Assembly: GCA_023818965.1 (NCBI GenBank)
Contig: JAMWCD010000006.1
Coordinates: 124,001 to 188,000, forward strand
Direction of reading: 5' to 3'
DNA length: 64,000 nucleotides
From: Candidatus Omnitrophota bacterium
GTDB lineage: Bacteria; Ratteibacteria; UBA8468; B48-G9; DTJG01
Part shown: in pieces, positions 1-8,580 of the stretch
Layout of the letters: each line of letters starts with the position of its first letter
Position numbering within the stretch: position 1 is the stretch's first letter
Notes under the pieces: model-generated
The model's input: the letters and a program-made list of their open reading frames with translations, nothing else
The model's database searches: none
Told to the model about the DNA's origin: nothing
Made by a program: the position numbers and the translations under genes

Positions 1-888
1 AAATTGAGAGTTGGTAGAATTGGAGGAATCTTTAAGGATATGGGAGATTTTTCTATACCTGATGAGAAAATAAAAAAAATTCTTGGACCGAGTATTATTG
101 ATATTGATATGAAAACCCTGTGCGCCGAAAATCGTGCAATTTCAGATAGGGAGATTGAATCTGTAATGAAGGACGAAGAAAACAGGTTTATCCTCAGTGA
201 AGATCTTGATGATGATACAAGAAAAAAAACAATTCGTTTTGAACTTGGTTTGAGAAATTTGATAAAGAAATTTTCTCTTGAAGCAATTGCAATAAATTTT
301 ATTACATTTAAAGGTCAAAAATTTTGTGAGGCAATTCCTTTTTCTGCGATTTCAAAGTTTATTTCTGAAGGTATGGGATATGCAGGGGAAGGTGACTGTC
401 TCTGTGCAATAAGTGTATGGATGTTTCAAAAGCTTGCTGGAATTGCTACATTCACAGAAATGTTTACCACTGACTATAAAAACAATAGGATTTTTATGTC
501 ACATATGGGTGAGAGTAATATTTTAATGGTGAAACATTCGGAAAAAATAAAACTTGTAAAAAAAGATATGAGTATTTCAGCAAAAAATACTGCGACATGC
601 ATGTTTCTCTTTCAGATGAAGCCAGGACAGGTAACATTATTAAATCTTGCACCATGTAATGGTAATATTCGTTTGATTACAACTGTAGCAACAATTGAAG
701 ACCAGCAAATTTTTTCTTCAATCAATGCACCACATTTTCTATTAAAGATTGATGGGGACGTGAGGGATTTTTTGACCTGTTACAGTATGCTTGGCGGGAC
801 TCATCATCTTGCCATGGCTTATGGTGATATTACGGAACAATTGAGATTATTTGCCAGTATTGCTGGTATTGAATTTGCAAAAATTTAA
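1..888 (+). CDS. L-arabinose isomerase-like protein, 3' part (5' end outside window)
   Basis: The gene is open from the first base, so only about 295 C-terminal residues are visible; AraA proteins are near 500. Seen: a GEGD motif near residue 128, a TEMFT segment, SHMGE near 166-170 and GGTHH near 264-268. These match the positions of the metal-binding Glu and His residues of the L-arabinose isomerase fold (the AGAEGDW, HMLE and GGxHH motifs). The family interconverts aldoses and ketoses in the cytoplasm using a divalent metal. The FGGY kinase starts 2 nt after the stop, so isomerase and kinase probably form a sugar-catabolic pair. The sugar cannot be read from the sequence. Confidence 0.65.
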   Translation, partial: KLRVGRIGGIFKDMGDFSIPDEKIKKILGPSIIDIDMKTLCAENRAISDREIESVMKDEENRFILSEDLDDDTRKKTIRFELGLRNLIKKFSLEAIAINFITFKGQKFCEAIPFSAISKFISEGMGYAGEGDCLCAISVWMFQKLAGIATFTEMFTTDYKNNRIFMSHMGESNILMVKHSEKIKLVKKDMSISAKNTATCMFLFQMKPGQVTLLNLAPCNGNIRLITTVATIEDQQIFSSINAPHFLLKIDGDVRDFLTCYSMLGGTHHLAMAYGDITEQLRLFASIAGIEFAKI

Positions 889-890
889 AA

Positions 891-2264
891 ATGGAAAAGA
901 TTATTTCTTTTGATAGTGGAACAACAAATACAAAGGTTTTTCTGTTTTCAATAAACGGGAAACTGCTGAAAAATTTTTCAACACCCACAGGTATTTCATT
1001 TCCTCAACCACTTTTTGCCGAGCAAAATTGTAATGACTGGATTGGCACAATTATCAGAGGAATAAGAAACGTTGGAGATAGCAGTGTAAGGGGGATTTCA
1101 GGAAGTTTCCAGGGTGGTACCTTTGTTTTACTCGATAAACATTTAAAACCACTGGTGCCAGCAATTACCTGGCTTGATAACAGAAGCAGGGACATTGCTT
1201 CAGATTTTGTTAAAAAATATGGTGAAGATTTTTTTTATAGGAAAACTGGTTATGTGCCACGTGGGTGGTCATGCCTGTTTAATCTTCTCTGGATAAAAAA
1301 ATTCAAACCTGAAGTTTTTAGAAAAATTGCTCGCATTTCATTTGTTGCTGATTATGTGAATTATTTTTTCACAGGTAATTTTGCTCTTGACCATACAAGT
1401 GCCGCAATAACAACCCTGTACAATTTAGAAAAAAAGCAGTGGGATGAGGAATTACTGGAGATTGCAGGAATAAAAAAGCAGATGCTTGGTGAGATTGTTC
1501 AGGCATCAGATGTAATAGGAAGATTAAAAAAAGACACTGCAAAAACCATCGGTCTTGAAGCAGGAATTCCAGTTTTTGCGGGCGGACATGACCAGTATTG
1601 TGCAAGTTTTGGTGCAGGTGCAGCAAAAACAAATAGAATTCTTGTTTCCTGTGGAACTGCATGGGTTTTACTTGCTACTACCAGTAAAATGGTTTTTGAT
1701 CCGCAAAGACAATTCTGTCCAGGACCGCATGTTAAAAAGAATCTTTATGGTCTTATGTATGCCATCAGCAATGGCGGTATTATTTATGATTGGGGAAGAA
1801 AGATTTTTTCATGTGAATTTGATTCTTTTAAGGGACCTTCAGGAATTATTATTGCACCAGAGTTTAACACAGGAAATGGTGCAATACTGAATCTTAATCT
1901 TTCAACGAACTCGCACCAGATTTTGCAGGCAATTGTGGAATGTCTTTGTTTTCAGGTTCGTAAATGCCTTGAAAGGGTAGAAGAGATTTTACCATCAGGT
2001 GAAAAGATGAAAAAAATTGTGATGATTGGCGGAGCGACAAGAAATCCACTTGTTGCAAAATTACTTGCCAGTATTACTGGAAGAAATGTTATTGTTCCTG
2101 AAATCAGTGAGGCAGCAGGTTTTGGAGCAATGAAACTTACAACCTCAGGTGAAGTATCTGAAGAAAATATTCCAGCAAAATTATTCAGTGTTAACAGAAG
2201 ATTGCACCATAAGTATCAGCATTTATATCATTGTTATACTGGCTTGAAGATTTCAATATTATAG
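891..2264 (+). CDS. FGGY-family carbohydrate kinase
   Basis: This 457-residue protein has the two-domain FGGY layout. The N-terminal phosphate-1 motif is DSGTTNTKVFLF (residues 8-19), followed by the segment ITWLDNRSRD. The mid-protein GGHDQYCASFGAG carries the probable catalytic Asp. SCGTAW and the C-terminal IGGATRNPLVAKLLA and EAAGFGAM segments form the adenosine site. FGGY kinases phosphorylate sugars or polyols such as xylulose, ribulose and fuculose with ATP. The start is 2 nt after the isomerase stop. The stop overlaps the convergent MFS gene by 6 nt. The substrate is probably the ketose made by the upstream isomerase (inference). Confidence 0.85.
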   Translation: MEKIISFDSGTTNTKVFLFSINGKLLKNFSTPTGISFPQPLFAEQNCNDWIGTIIRGIRNVGDSSVRGISGSFQGGTFVLLDKHLKPLVPAITWLDNRSRDIASDFVKKYGEDFFYRKTGYVPRGWSCLFNLLWIKKFKPEVFRKIARISFVADYVNYFFTGNFALDHTSAAITTLYNLEKKQWDEELLEIAGIKKQMLGEIVQASDVIGRLKKDTAKTIGLEAGIPVFAGGHDQYCASFGAGAAKTNRILVSCGTAWVLLATTSKMVFDPQRQFCPGPHVKKNLYGLMYAISNGGIIYDWGRKIFSCEFDSFKGPSGIIIAPEFNTGNGAILNLNLSTNSHQILQAIVECLCFQVRKCLERVEEILPSGEKMKKIVMIGGATRNPLVAKLLASITGRNVIVPEISEAAGFGAMKLTTSGEVSEENIPAKLFSVNRRLHHKYQHLYHCYTGLKISIL

Positions 2265-3407
2265 ATGCTTTTTATCTGTTGTTTCAATGATCTGGAAGAT
2301 AGATAGAATTATTCCCACCAGCATTGATACAATATATGGTGCTCTTTCTCCGAGTATTGAAATAAGAAACCCACCTGCAATTGAGCCGCAGCCCACACCG
2401 ATACCAATGATGGCTTCAAACATACCAACTGCAATTGCCCTGCCTTTTTCCATAGTGAATGCAGTATAAAGTCCATAGGCATAATAAATTCCGCTCATAA
2501 TTCCACCAAGCAGAACAAAGTTTAATGAAAAAAGTAAAATTGAATTTGTGAATATGACAGCAGTGAGAGAAAAATAGGAAATAATTCCAAGCAGAATGAA
2601 ATAATAATATTTCAGATAAAGAGAAGTTTTTTTGCTGAAAGTGAAAAACGTTATCGTTTTGAAAACATCCATCAAACAAAACATTATACCAATTTTATAT
2701 GGCTGAATACCAATATCTGTTGCAAGTCGCGGGAAAAGATTTCGAATAGCACCAAAGGAAAAATACACACCAAAAGTTCCTGCAAACACTGCAATGAGTG
2801 TTTTGATATTTGTTGAATCTGTTCTGGTTGTTACAATTTTTTCTGAAATTTTTCGATTTGATACAGATGGTCGGGTAAGAAAAAATAAAATTATACAGAT
2901 ACATAGAAACAACATTGATGATAAAATCAGGGGCAGGAGATAATATTTTTGATAAAGAAAACCTGCAACCAGTGGACCAAGTATTGTGCCAGTGCTCCAC
3001 GCTACACTGAATTTTCCGACTATCTGTGATTTCTGTTGCTTTGCTTCTTCGTTTATTCTTATCATCATCGGTATCCAGAATCCAGCAAAAGCAATTCCTG
3101 CCAGTGCTGTGATAAAGTAAAACAATTGTATTGATTTAAAAAATACTGCCACTGTGATAAAGATGAAAATGACAAGGGTTGAAATAAAGGGAATATTGAT
3201 TTTCAAACGTTTCTCAGAAAGAGAACCGAAAATCACTGAAAATGGAATATAAAAAAATGAGGTAATACTTCCAAGAATTCCAAGTTGTTGTGCACTTGCA
3301 CCATATTTTATTGCAAGAAGAGGAAGTGTGAAGAAAAACAATTGCCCTGAAAATTCTGTAAAAAAGGAAATCAACAGTAACGTTTTCATGACCAACATCC
3401 GTATCAT
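2259..3407 (-). CDS. MFS transporter
   Basis: About 382 residues with roughly 12 hydrophobic helices and a central charged loop, which is the Major Facilitator layout. The loop after helix 2 (GSLSEKRLKINIP) resembles the MFS GxLxDRxGRR motif in degenerate form. A Gly-rich helix (FEAIIGIGVGCGSIAGG) lies near the C-terminus. I chose the ATG at 3407 because it overlaps the stop of the upstream methyltransferase as ATGA. An in-frame ATG at 3428 would add 7 residues but has no ribosome site. The substrate is unknown. The neighbouring sugar isomerase and kinase are convergent, so a sugar is only one possibility. Confidence 0.8.
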   Translation of the reverse strand: MIRMLVMKTLLLISFFTEFSGQLFFFTLPLLAIKYGASAQQLGILGSITSFFYIPFSVIFGSLSEKRLKINIPFISTLVIFIFITVAVFFKSIQLFYFITALAGIAFAGFWIPMMIRINEEAKQQKSQIVGKFSVAWSTGTILGPLVAGFLYQKYYLLPLILSSMLFLCICIILFFLTRPSVSNRKISEKIVTTRTDSTNIKTLIAVFAGTFGVYFSFGAIRNLFPRLATDIGIQPYKIGIMFCLMDVFKTITFFTFSKKTSLYLKYYYFILLGIISYFSLTAVIFTNSILLFSLNFVLLGGIMSGIYYAYGLYTAFTMEKGRAIAVGMFEAIIGIGVGCGSIAGGFLISILGERAPYIVSMLVGIILSIFQIIETTDKKHL

Positions 3408-3670
3408 CTGACAATTCTTTTCTCCCATTCAAGAATAAATTTTTTAAAATCTTCTCCTATTTTATAACCACCATATTTTTTGTTTGAATAGATAATCCTG
3501 TGACATGGTATTGCGATAAGATTTGTGTTTTCTCCGAGAATTTTTCCAACTGTTCTTGGATTAATTCTGCCTGATTTGATTGCAATTTCTTTGTATGTTG
3601 AAACATCGCCAAAACCAATGTTACACACATGTTTGAAAACAATTTTTTTGATGATTTCTTTATCTCTCAT
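3404..3670 (-). CDS. O6-alkylguanine-DNA alkyltransferase (single-domain)
   Basis: This 88-residue protein consists only of the DNA-binding and active-site domain of the Ogt/MGMT family. Seen: GFGDVSTYKEIA (recognition helix region with the phosphate-rotating Tyr), NPRTVGKIL with the Arg finger, and IPCHRII containing the acceptor Cys. It would transfer an alkyl group from guanine to its own Cys. The usual N-terminal RNase-H-like domain is absent, as in other short family members. The start at 3670 fits the domain boundary. In-frame upstream codons extend to 3718 but would run into the divergent hisI promoter. The stop overlaps the MFS start, so the two genes are probably cotranscribed. Confidence 0.8.
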   Translation of the reverse strand: MRDKEIIKKIVFKHVCNIGFGDVSTYKEIAIKSGRINPRTVGKILGENTNLIAIPCHRIIYSNKKYGGYKIGEDFKKFILEWEKRIVR

Positions 3671-3680
3671 AATAATGGAC

Positions 3681-3709
3681 TTGCTACATTTTTTCATTTG
3701 TGTTATCAT
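3681..3709 (+). promoter_or_regulatory. sigma-70-type promoter for the hisI-secDF operon
   Basis: TTGCTA at 3681-3686 and TATCAT at 3704-3709 are separated by 17 nt. Transcription would begin near 3716, about 25 nt before the hisI ATG. The same hexamer type and spacing occur upstream of tRNA-Gly, tRNA-Thr and rpsO in this window. Part of the site may lie within the start region of the divergent methyltransferase. Confidence 0.55.
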
Positions 3710-3740
3710 TAAACACAATTTTTTAAAGATATTGTATCAT

Positions 3741-4115
3741 ATGAATATTGTTGACACATTAAAATTCAACAGTGATGGACTGATACCTGCAATCATACAG
3801 GATGCAGAAGGCAGGGTGTTAATGCTTGGCTATATGAACAGGGAAAGTATCGAAAAATCACTGGAAACAGGTTTTGTACATTTCTGGAGCAGAAGCAGAA
3901 AAAAGTTGTGGAAAAAAGGAGAAACATCAGGACATCTCCAGAAAATTCTTGAGATAAAGGTTGATTGTGATATGGACACACTTCTTTTTATTGTTGAACA
4001 GAACTGTGCATGCTGTCATGAGGGTTATTACTCATGTTTCTGGAGAAAACTTGATGGAAATGAATGGAAAGTTATTGACAGAAAAATTTTTGACCCTGAC
4101 AGGATATACAAATGA
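3741..4115 (+). CDS. hisI: phosphoribosyl-AMP cyclohydrolase
   Basis: A 124-residue single-domain HisI. It opens the adenine ring of phosphoribosyl-AMP in step 3 of histidine synthesis. Seen: VLMLGYMNRES, the segment FWSRSRKKLWKKGETSGH that binds the substrate, the metal-site region VDCDMDTLL, and Cys residues in NCACCHEGYYSCF that match the zinc ligands. No HisE domain is fused. The start at 3741 gives the normal family N-terminus; the longer open frame upstream lies inside the divergent gene and is not coding. The stop overlaps the secD start as ATGA. No other his gene is in the window. Confidence 0.93.
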   Translation: MNIVDTLKFNSDGLIPAIIQDAEGRVLMLGYMNRESIEKSLETGFVHFWSRSRKKLWKKGETSGHLQKILEIKVDCDMDTLLFIVEQNCACCHEGYYSCFWRKLDGNEWKVIDRKIFDPDRIYK

Positions 4116-5437
4116 TGCGCAACCATTATATTAAACTTGGTTTTATCATTGCTGTCATTGCTTATTGTATCTGGCAGATTTATCCTCCTGATAAGAAAAT
4201 CAAAAAAGGACTTGACCTGCAGGGAGGGGTTCATATTGTTCTTGAGGTTCAGCAACCTCCTGAGCAGGACAAGTCAATGTCTGATGTTACTCAAAGGGCT
4301 CTGGAAATTATCAGGAACAGAGTCGATGGTCTTGGTGTTAGTGAACCAGTGATTCAGAAAGAAGGAACAAACAGGATTATCGTGGATCTTCCTGGAATAA
4401 AAGATACGCAACGTGCCATTGACGTTATTGGAAAAACAGCATTGCTGGAATTTCGTCTTGTTGAAGAGGATACGAAAAAATTAACTGATGCATTAAAAGG
4501 AGATAGTGAAGTATTAAAAGATTATGAAGTCCTTTATACTCAACAGAAAGATGAAAGGGGTATTAGAAGGGAAGCAACTCCGATTCTTGTAAAAAGACAA
4601 CCTGAGTTGACAGGTGCTGGACTTACAGATGCATTTGTTGGTTATGGCCCATCAGGTTTTCCTGAGGTTAATTTTGTTTTGAATAAAGAAGGAGCAGCAA
4701 AGTTTGCTGAAGTGACTGAAAAAAATATTGGTAAACGGCTTGCCATTGTGCTCGATGGTGTGGTCAAATCAGCTCCTGTCATCAGGGATAGAATTCCTGA
4801 TGGAAGAGGTCAGATTTCAGGGGATTTTACAATGGATGAGGCCAAGGAACTTGCTGTTGTACTGCGAGCAGGTGCATTGCCTGCAAAGGTTGATATTATT
4901 TATCAGCAGATTGTTGGACCAACACTTGGTAAAGAATACATAGAAAAATCTCTTAGAGCATCACTGTACGGAGTAATTGTTGTTGTAATTTTTATGGTGA
5001 TTTATTACTATGCATTCGGGCTTCTTGCTGATTTCGCAATGGCAATGAACCTTTTGATTTTGCTTGCCTTCATGTCATTGTTTAAGGGAGTTCTGACATT
5101 GCCTGGTATCGCAGGGATTGCCCTGACCTGTGGTATGGCGGTTGATGCTAATATTTTAATTTTTGAAAGAATCAGAGAAGAACTGCGATCCGGGAAATCT
5201 GCAAAAGCAGCAATAGAAGCAGGTTATCATCGTGCATGGTCAGTAATTCTTGATTCAAATATCACGACAATTATTACAGGTGCTATTCTTTTCTTTCTTG
5301 GAGAGGGTTCTGTGAAAGGATTTGGATTGACCCTTTCAGTTGGTATCATTGCAAATCTTTTTACTGCTGTGTTTGCCACAAAGGCAATCGTTGATTTCGC
5401 TGTGGCTAATCGCAGCATTGAAAAACTGAGGATATAA
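4112..5437 (+). CDS. secD: protein translocase subunit SecD
   Basis: A 441-residue inner-membrane protein that helps the SecYEG channel pull proteins across the membrane using the proton motive force. Seen: an N-terminal membrane helix, the family motif GLDLQGGVHIVLEV, a periplasmic P1 region (about residues 40-260), and then five membrane helices including GIAGIALTCGMAVDANILIFERIREEL, quoted here only as the conserved helix 4 region (LTCGMAVDANILIFERIREE). The gene is shorter than E. coli SecD (615) but similar to many other bacterial forms. It overlaps hisI by 4 nt, and secF starts directly after its stop. Confidence 0.95.
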   Translation: MMRNHYIKLGFIIAVIAYCIWQIYPPDKKIKKGLDLQGGVHIVLEVQQPPEQDKSMSDVTQRALEIIRNRVDGLGVSEPVIQKEGTNRIIVDLPGIKDTQRAIDVIGKTALLEFRLVEEDTKKLTDALKGDSEVLKDYEVLYTQQKDERGIRREATPILVKRQPELTGAGLTDAFVGYGPSGFPEVNFVLNKEGAAKFAEVTEKNIGKRLAIVLDGVVKSAPVIRDRIPDGRGQISGDFTMDEAKELAVVLRAGALPAKVDIIYQQIVGPTLGKEYIEKSLRASLYGVIVVVIFMVIYYYAFGLLADFAMAMNLLILLAFMSLFKGVLTLPGIAGIALTCGMAVDANILIFERIREELRSGKSAKAAIEAGYHRAWSVILDSNITTIITGAILFFLGEGSVKGFGLTLSVGIIANLFTAVFATKAIVDFAVANRSIEKLRI

Positions 5438-6328
5438 ATGGAACTGATTAAAAACACCCGTTTTGACTTTATTGGGAAAAGAAAATTTGCGTACCTTTTT
5501 TCACTCGCAATTATTGTCATTGGTATGGTTATTTTTGGAATGAGGGGCAAGGCAAATTTTGGTATTGATTTTGTTGGAGGAGATATTGTCCAGATAAAGT
5601 TTTCTACTGCCAGTTCTATTGTGGCAGTAAGGAATGAACTGAAAAAACTTAATATTCCTGAAATTACTGTTCAGGAAATTGGAACAGAGCACAATGAGTT
5701 TATTATTAAATCACCGCCGAAAACATCAGATGAGATTCTTGGTGTTCTTGAAACCAGTTTTGGTAAAGAACATTTTACAGTTATGGCAAAATCTGTAATC
5801 TCTCCTTCAATGAGTGTAACATTAAGAAAACGGGCACTGACAGCATTTTTTGCAGGACTTATTGGAATTCTTCTGTATCTTACCATGAGGTTTGAGTTCC
5901 ATTTTGCTGTTTGTGCAACCATTGCGATTTTCCATGACCTTTTGATTGTTATAGCAATACTTGCCATCTCAAATAGAATCATAGATGGAACAATTATTGC
6001 AGCACTTCTTACAATTGCTGGATATTCAGTGAATGATACGATTGTCATTTTTGACAGAATCAGGGAAAATTTGAGAAAAACTCGCAGTAAAAATTATGCG
6101 GAATTATTTAATCAATCGATAAATGAGACATTAAGCAGAACAATTTTGACTGTTCTGACAGTCATATTTGTTGATGTACTTCTTTTGATTTTTGGAGGAG
6201 AACCACTGAAAAACTTTGCATATACTCTTCTGTTTGGATTTTTCTTTGGAGCATACTCTTCTATTTTCATTGCTTCTGCAATTTTGATTGACTGGCAAAA
6301 AAGATCAGGTTTCAGATTCAAATTATGA
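5438..6328 (+). CDS. secF: protein translocase subunit SecF
   Basis: A 296-residue partner of SecD. Seen: N-terminal helix, then NFGIDFVGGDIVQIKF (the SecF signature), a small periplasmic domain, and five C-terminal helices with GYSVNDTIVIFDRIRENLR in the conserved fourth transmembrane region. SecD and SecF are separate proteins here, not a fused SecDF. The ATG directly follows the secD stop. The stop overlaps rsmD as ATGA, so translation is probably coupled along the operon. Confidence 0.95.
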   Translation: MELIKNTRFDFIGKRKFAYLFSLAIIVIGMVIFGMRGKANFGIDFVGGDIVQIKFSTASSIVAVRNELKKLNIPEITVQEIGTEHNEFIIKSPPKTSDEILGVLETSFGKEHFTVMAKSVISPSMSVTLRKRALTAFFAGLIGILLYLTMRFEFHFAVCATIAIFHDLLIVIAILAISNRIIDGTIIAALLTIAGYSVNDTIVIFDRIRENLRKTRSKNYAELFNQSINETLSRTILTVLTVIFVDVLLLIFGGEPLKNFAYTLLFGFFFGAYSSIFIASAILIDWQKRSGFRFKL

Positions 6329-6897
6329 GAATCACAGGAGGATTTTTAAAGGGCAGAAATCTGTTTTTCAAGAAAAAACCCGAACTGAGACCAACTCGCA
6401 GTATTGTTAGAGAAGCAATTTTTGATATGCTGGGAAACAAAACCATTGGTGCACAGATGCTTGATCTTTTTGCAGGAACAGGATCTCTTGGTTTTGAAGC
6501 ATTAAGCCGTGGTGCATCAAAAGTTATATTTGTTGATAAGTTCGCTGAATCAATAGAAATTATTAAAAAAAATACGGAGATTTTAAAACTGAAAGATCTG
6601 GTTGAAATCATGAAGATGGATGTGGAACTGGCACTTAAGAAACTGTGCAGTCAGAATATCAAATTTGACATTATTTTTGCTGACCCCCCTTATGTGAGTG
6701 GTATGAAGAAAATTGAAAAGATCGTTTTTGATATTTTTGCAGCACTAAAAGATAATGGAATTTTTGTCGTTGAAATGGCAAAGGACGAAAGTTTTTCGAA
6801 AATTGCAGGGATGGAAAAAATCAGGGATAAAATCTATGGTGCAACAAGAGTACAGATATATCAAAAGAAAGGAACGGCTTGCTGTATATCCAGGTAG
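6325..6897 (+). CDS. rsmD: 16S rRNA (guanine-966-N2)-methyltransferase
   Basis: A 190-residue RsmD-family enzyme that methylates G966 (E. coli numbering) of 16S rRNA with S-adenosylmethionine. Seen: the N-terminal RITGGFLKGR and RPT segment, the SAM-binding loop DLFAGTGSLGFEALSRGA (about residues 46-63) and the catalytic ADPPY motif near residue 115. It overlaps secF by 4 nt, and its 3' end overlaps coaD. The rsmD-coaD pairing is common in bacteria, so context supports both calls. Confidence 0.92.
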   Translation: MRITGGFLKGRNLFFKKKPELRPTRSIVREAIFDMLGNKTIGAQMLDLFAGTGSLGFEALSRGASKVIFVDKFAESIEIIKKNTEILKLKDLVEIMKMDVELALKKLCSQNIKFDIIFADPPYVSGMKKIEKIVFDIFAALKDNGIFVVEMAKDESFSKIAGMEKIRDKIYGATRVQIYQKKGTACCISR

Positions 6898-7363
6898 TTT
6901 TGACCCTGTGACAAATGGACATATTGATATCATTGAAAGAAGTTTAAAATTCATTGACAAACTGATTGTTAGTGTGGCACGGCATCCAGCAAAAAAGCCA
7001 TTATTTGCTTTCAAGGAACGAGTAGAAATGTTACAGAGTGTTTTTTCTGGAAGGCAGGAGATTGTTGTTGATTTTTTTGATGGGCTGCTGGTTGATTATC
7101 TTAAAAAAAAGGGAGTATATCTTGTGATTCGCGGTTTGAGAGCTGTGAGTGATTTTGATTATGAGTTTCAGATGGTTTTAACAAACAGGAAATTACTCCC
7201 AGGTATTGAGACAGTTTTTCTAACCCCAAAAGAGGAATACTTATATTTAAGTTCTTCAGCAGTGAAAGAGATTGCAAAATTGAATGGTCCTGTTGAAAAA
7301 TTTGTTCCGGAAATTGTTGCGAAAAAATTGAAGGAAAAATTTTCTGACCCGCAGGATTACTAA
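6836..7363 (+). CDS. coaD: phosphopantetheine adenylyltransferase
   Basis: CoaD joins ATP and 4'-phosphopantetheine to make dephospho-CoA. Seen: YPGSFDPVTNGH with the nucleotidyltransferase HxGH-type site, the RGLRAVSDFDYE segment, and YLSSSAVKEIA near the C-terminus. The core from AVYPG to the stop is 160 residues, the normal full length. No ATG, GTG or TTG lies between codon 6839 (GTG) and AVYPG, so ATG 6836 (after AGGGA with 8 nt spacing) gives a 175-residue protein with an unusual 14-residue extension and a 62-nt overlap with rsmD. An ATC codon at 6860 would give a family-length N-terminus. The exact start is therefore uncertain. Confidence 0.88.
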   Translation: MVQQEYRYIKRKERLAVYPGSFDPVTNGHIDIIERSLKFIDKLIVSVARHPAKKPLFAFKERVEMLQSVFSGRQEIVVDFFDGLLVDYLKKKGVYLVIRGLRAVSDFDYEFQMVLTNRKLLPGIETVFLTPKEEYLYLSSSAVKEIAKLNGPVEKFVPEIVAKKLKEKFSDPQDY

Positions 7364-7375
7364 CAGGGAGGAATT

Positions 7376-7576
7376 ATGACAACTTCGCGTCGTCATAGCA
7401 ACAGCAGAAGAGACAGTCGAAGGAAGAATAATAAGAAACTTGGGGTTCCACATCTTGTTCCGTGTTCAAATTGTGGGACATTGAAGTTACCTCACAGGGT
7501 ATGTGGAGAATGCGGTTATTATGCAGGTAAGCTTGTTATTGCAAAGAAGATTAAGGAAAAACAATCTGCAAAATGA
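7376..7576 (+). CDS. rpmF: 50S ribosomal protein L32
   Basis: A 66-residue basic protein. Seen: the N-terminal SRRHSNSRRDSRRKN segment and a zinc ribbon, CSNC followed by CGEC (C-x2-C, 9 residues, C-x2-C). This is the zinc-binding form of L32. An AGGGAGG-like ribosome site precedes the ATG. The rpmF-plsX-fab order is a widely conserved link between ribosome and lipid genes. The stop overlaps plsX as ATGA. Confidence 0.93.
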   Translation: MTTSRRHSNSRRDSRRKNNKKLGVPHLVPCSNCGTLKLPHRVCGECGYYAGKLVIAKKIKEKQSAK

Positions 7577-8580
7577 TTAAGATTGCTATTGATGGAATGG
7601 GTGGTGATCATGCACCTGATGCTGTTATAAAGGGTATTCAACTGTTTCTTGAAGAAAATAAATCAGACACAAAAATTGTTTGTGTTTGTCCTGAAGAAAA
7701 ATTTAATGGTGCAGGCGGGCACAGTTTGGGCAACAGGGTTGAGCTGGTTCATTGTGATAAGTACATACCCATGGATTCAAAATTATCATTGTCGATTCTG
7801 AAAAATAAAGACACTACAATGCATAAAATTATCCAGATGCTTAAAAACAGGGAAGTTGATGTTGCTTTCAGTGCAGGAAATACTGCATTGTTCGTTTCTA
7901 TTTCAATTGGAGAACTGGGATTGATTGAAGGAATAGATAGACCTGCAATTTGTGTTCATTTGCCAAATCTCAAAGACAAAACCACATTATTTCTTGATGT
8001 TGGAGCAAATGTGTCTCCCAAAGCCATAAACCTTTATCAGTATGCAATTATGGGTAGTCTTTACAGTGAAAATGTTCTGGGTATTGAGAACCCTAAGGTT
8101 GGATTGTTGAACATTGGAGAAGAACCAGGAAAAGGTGATGAACTCAGGCAGATTGTTTATAAAGAACTTACCGAAAACAAGCCAGTAAATTTTACTGGTA
8201 ACATTGAAGGACATGAAATATTCACTGGAAAAGCAGATGTTATTGTTACTGATGGTTTTTCAGGTAATATTGTTTTGAAAGTAAGTGAGGGGCTTGGCAG
8301 ATCATTTAAAAGCATCATGTTAAGAGAAATCAATCGTTCAATATCAGGGAAAATAGGATTTTTCATTGCAAGAAATTCATTGAAAAAATATGCAAGGAAA
8401 ACTGATTATGCTGAATATGGGGGTGGAGTGCTAATTGGTGTTAATGGAGTGGTGATCATTGGTCATGGAAGGTCGTCTCCGAGAGCAATTTCAAACGCTT
8501 TATTCCTCGGAGAAAAGATTGTATTAAGCGGTTTTTTTGAAAAACTGAAGAAGGATAAAGAAAAATGGGTGCAACAATAA
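7573..8580 (+). CDS. plsX: phosphate acyltransferase PlsX
   Basis: A 335-residue enzyme that converts acyl-ACP to acyl phosphate, which PlsY uses to start phospholipid synthesis. Seen: the N-terminal AIDGMGGDHAPDAVIKG (family signature), SAGNTAL near residue 98, LDVGANV near 140, and GNIGHEIF-type and VTDGFSGNIVLK segments in the second half. Length is normal. It begins a lipid block continuing through fabF. It overlaps rpmF by 4 nt and fabH by 16 nt. Confidence 0.94.
   Translation: MIKIAIDGMGGDHAPDAVIKGIQLFLEENKSDTKIVCVCPEEKFNGAGGHSLGNRVELVHCDKYIPMDSKLSLSILKNKDTTMHKIIQMLKNREVDVAFSAGNTALFVSISIGELGLIEGIDRPAICVHLPNLKDKTTLFLDVGANVSPKAINLYQYAIMGSLYSENVLGIENPKVGLLNIGEEPGKGDELRQIVYKELTENKPVNFTGNIEGHEIFTGKADVIVTDGFSGNIVLKVSEGLGRSFKSIMLREINRSISGKIGFFIARNSLKKYARKTDYAEYGGGVLIGVNGVVIIGHGRSSPRAISNALFLGEKIVLSGFFEKLKKDKEKWVQQ

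Noticed and set aside
3525..3740. 72-residue N-terminal extension of HisI
   Set aside because: It overlaps the divergent methyltransferase and its promoter region and has no similarity to HisI.
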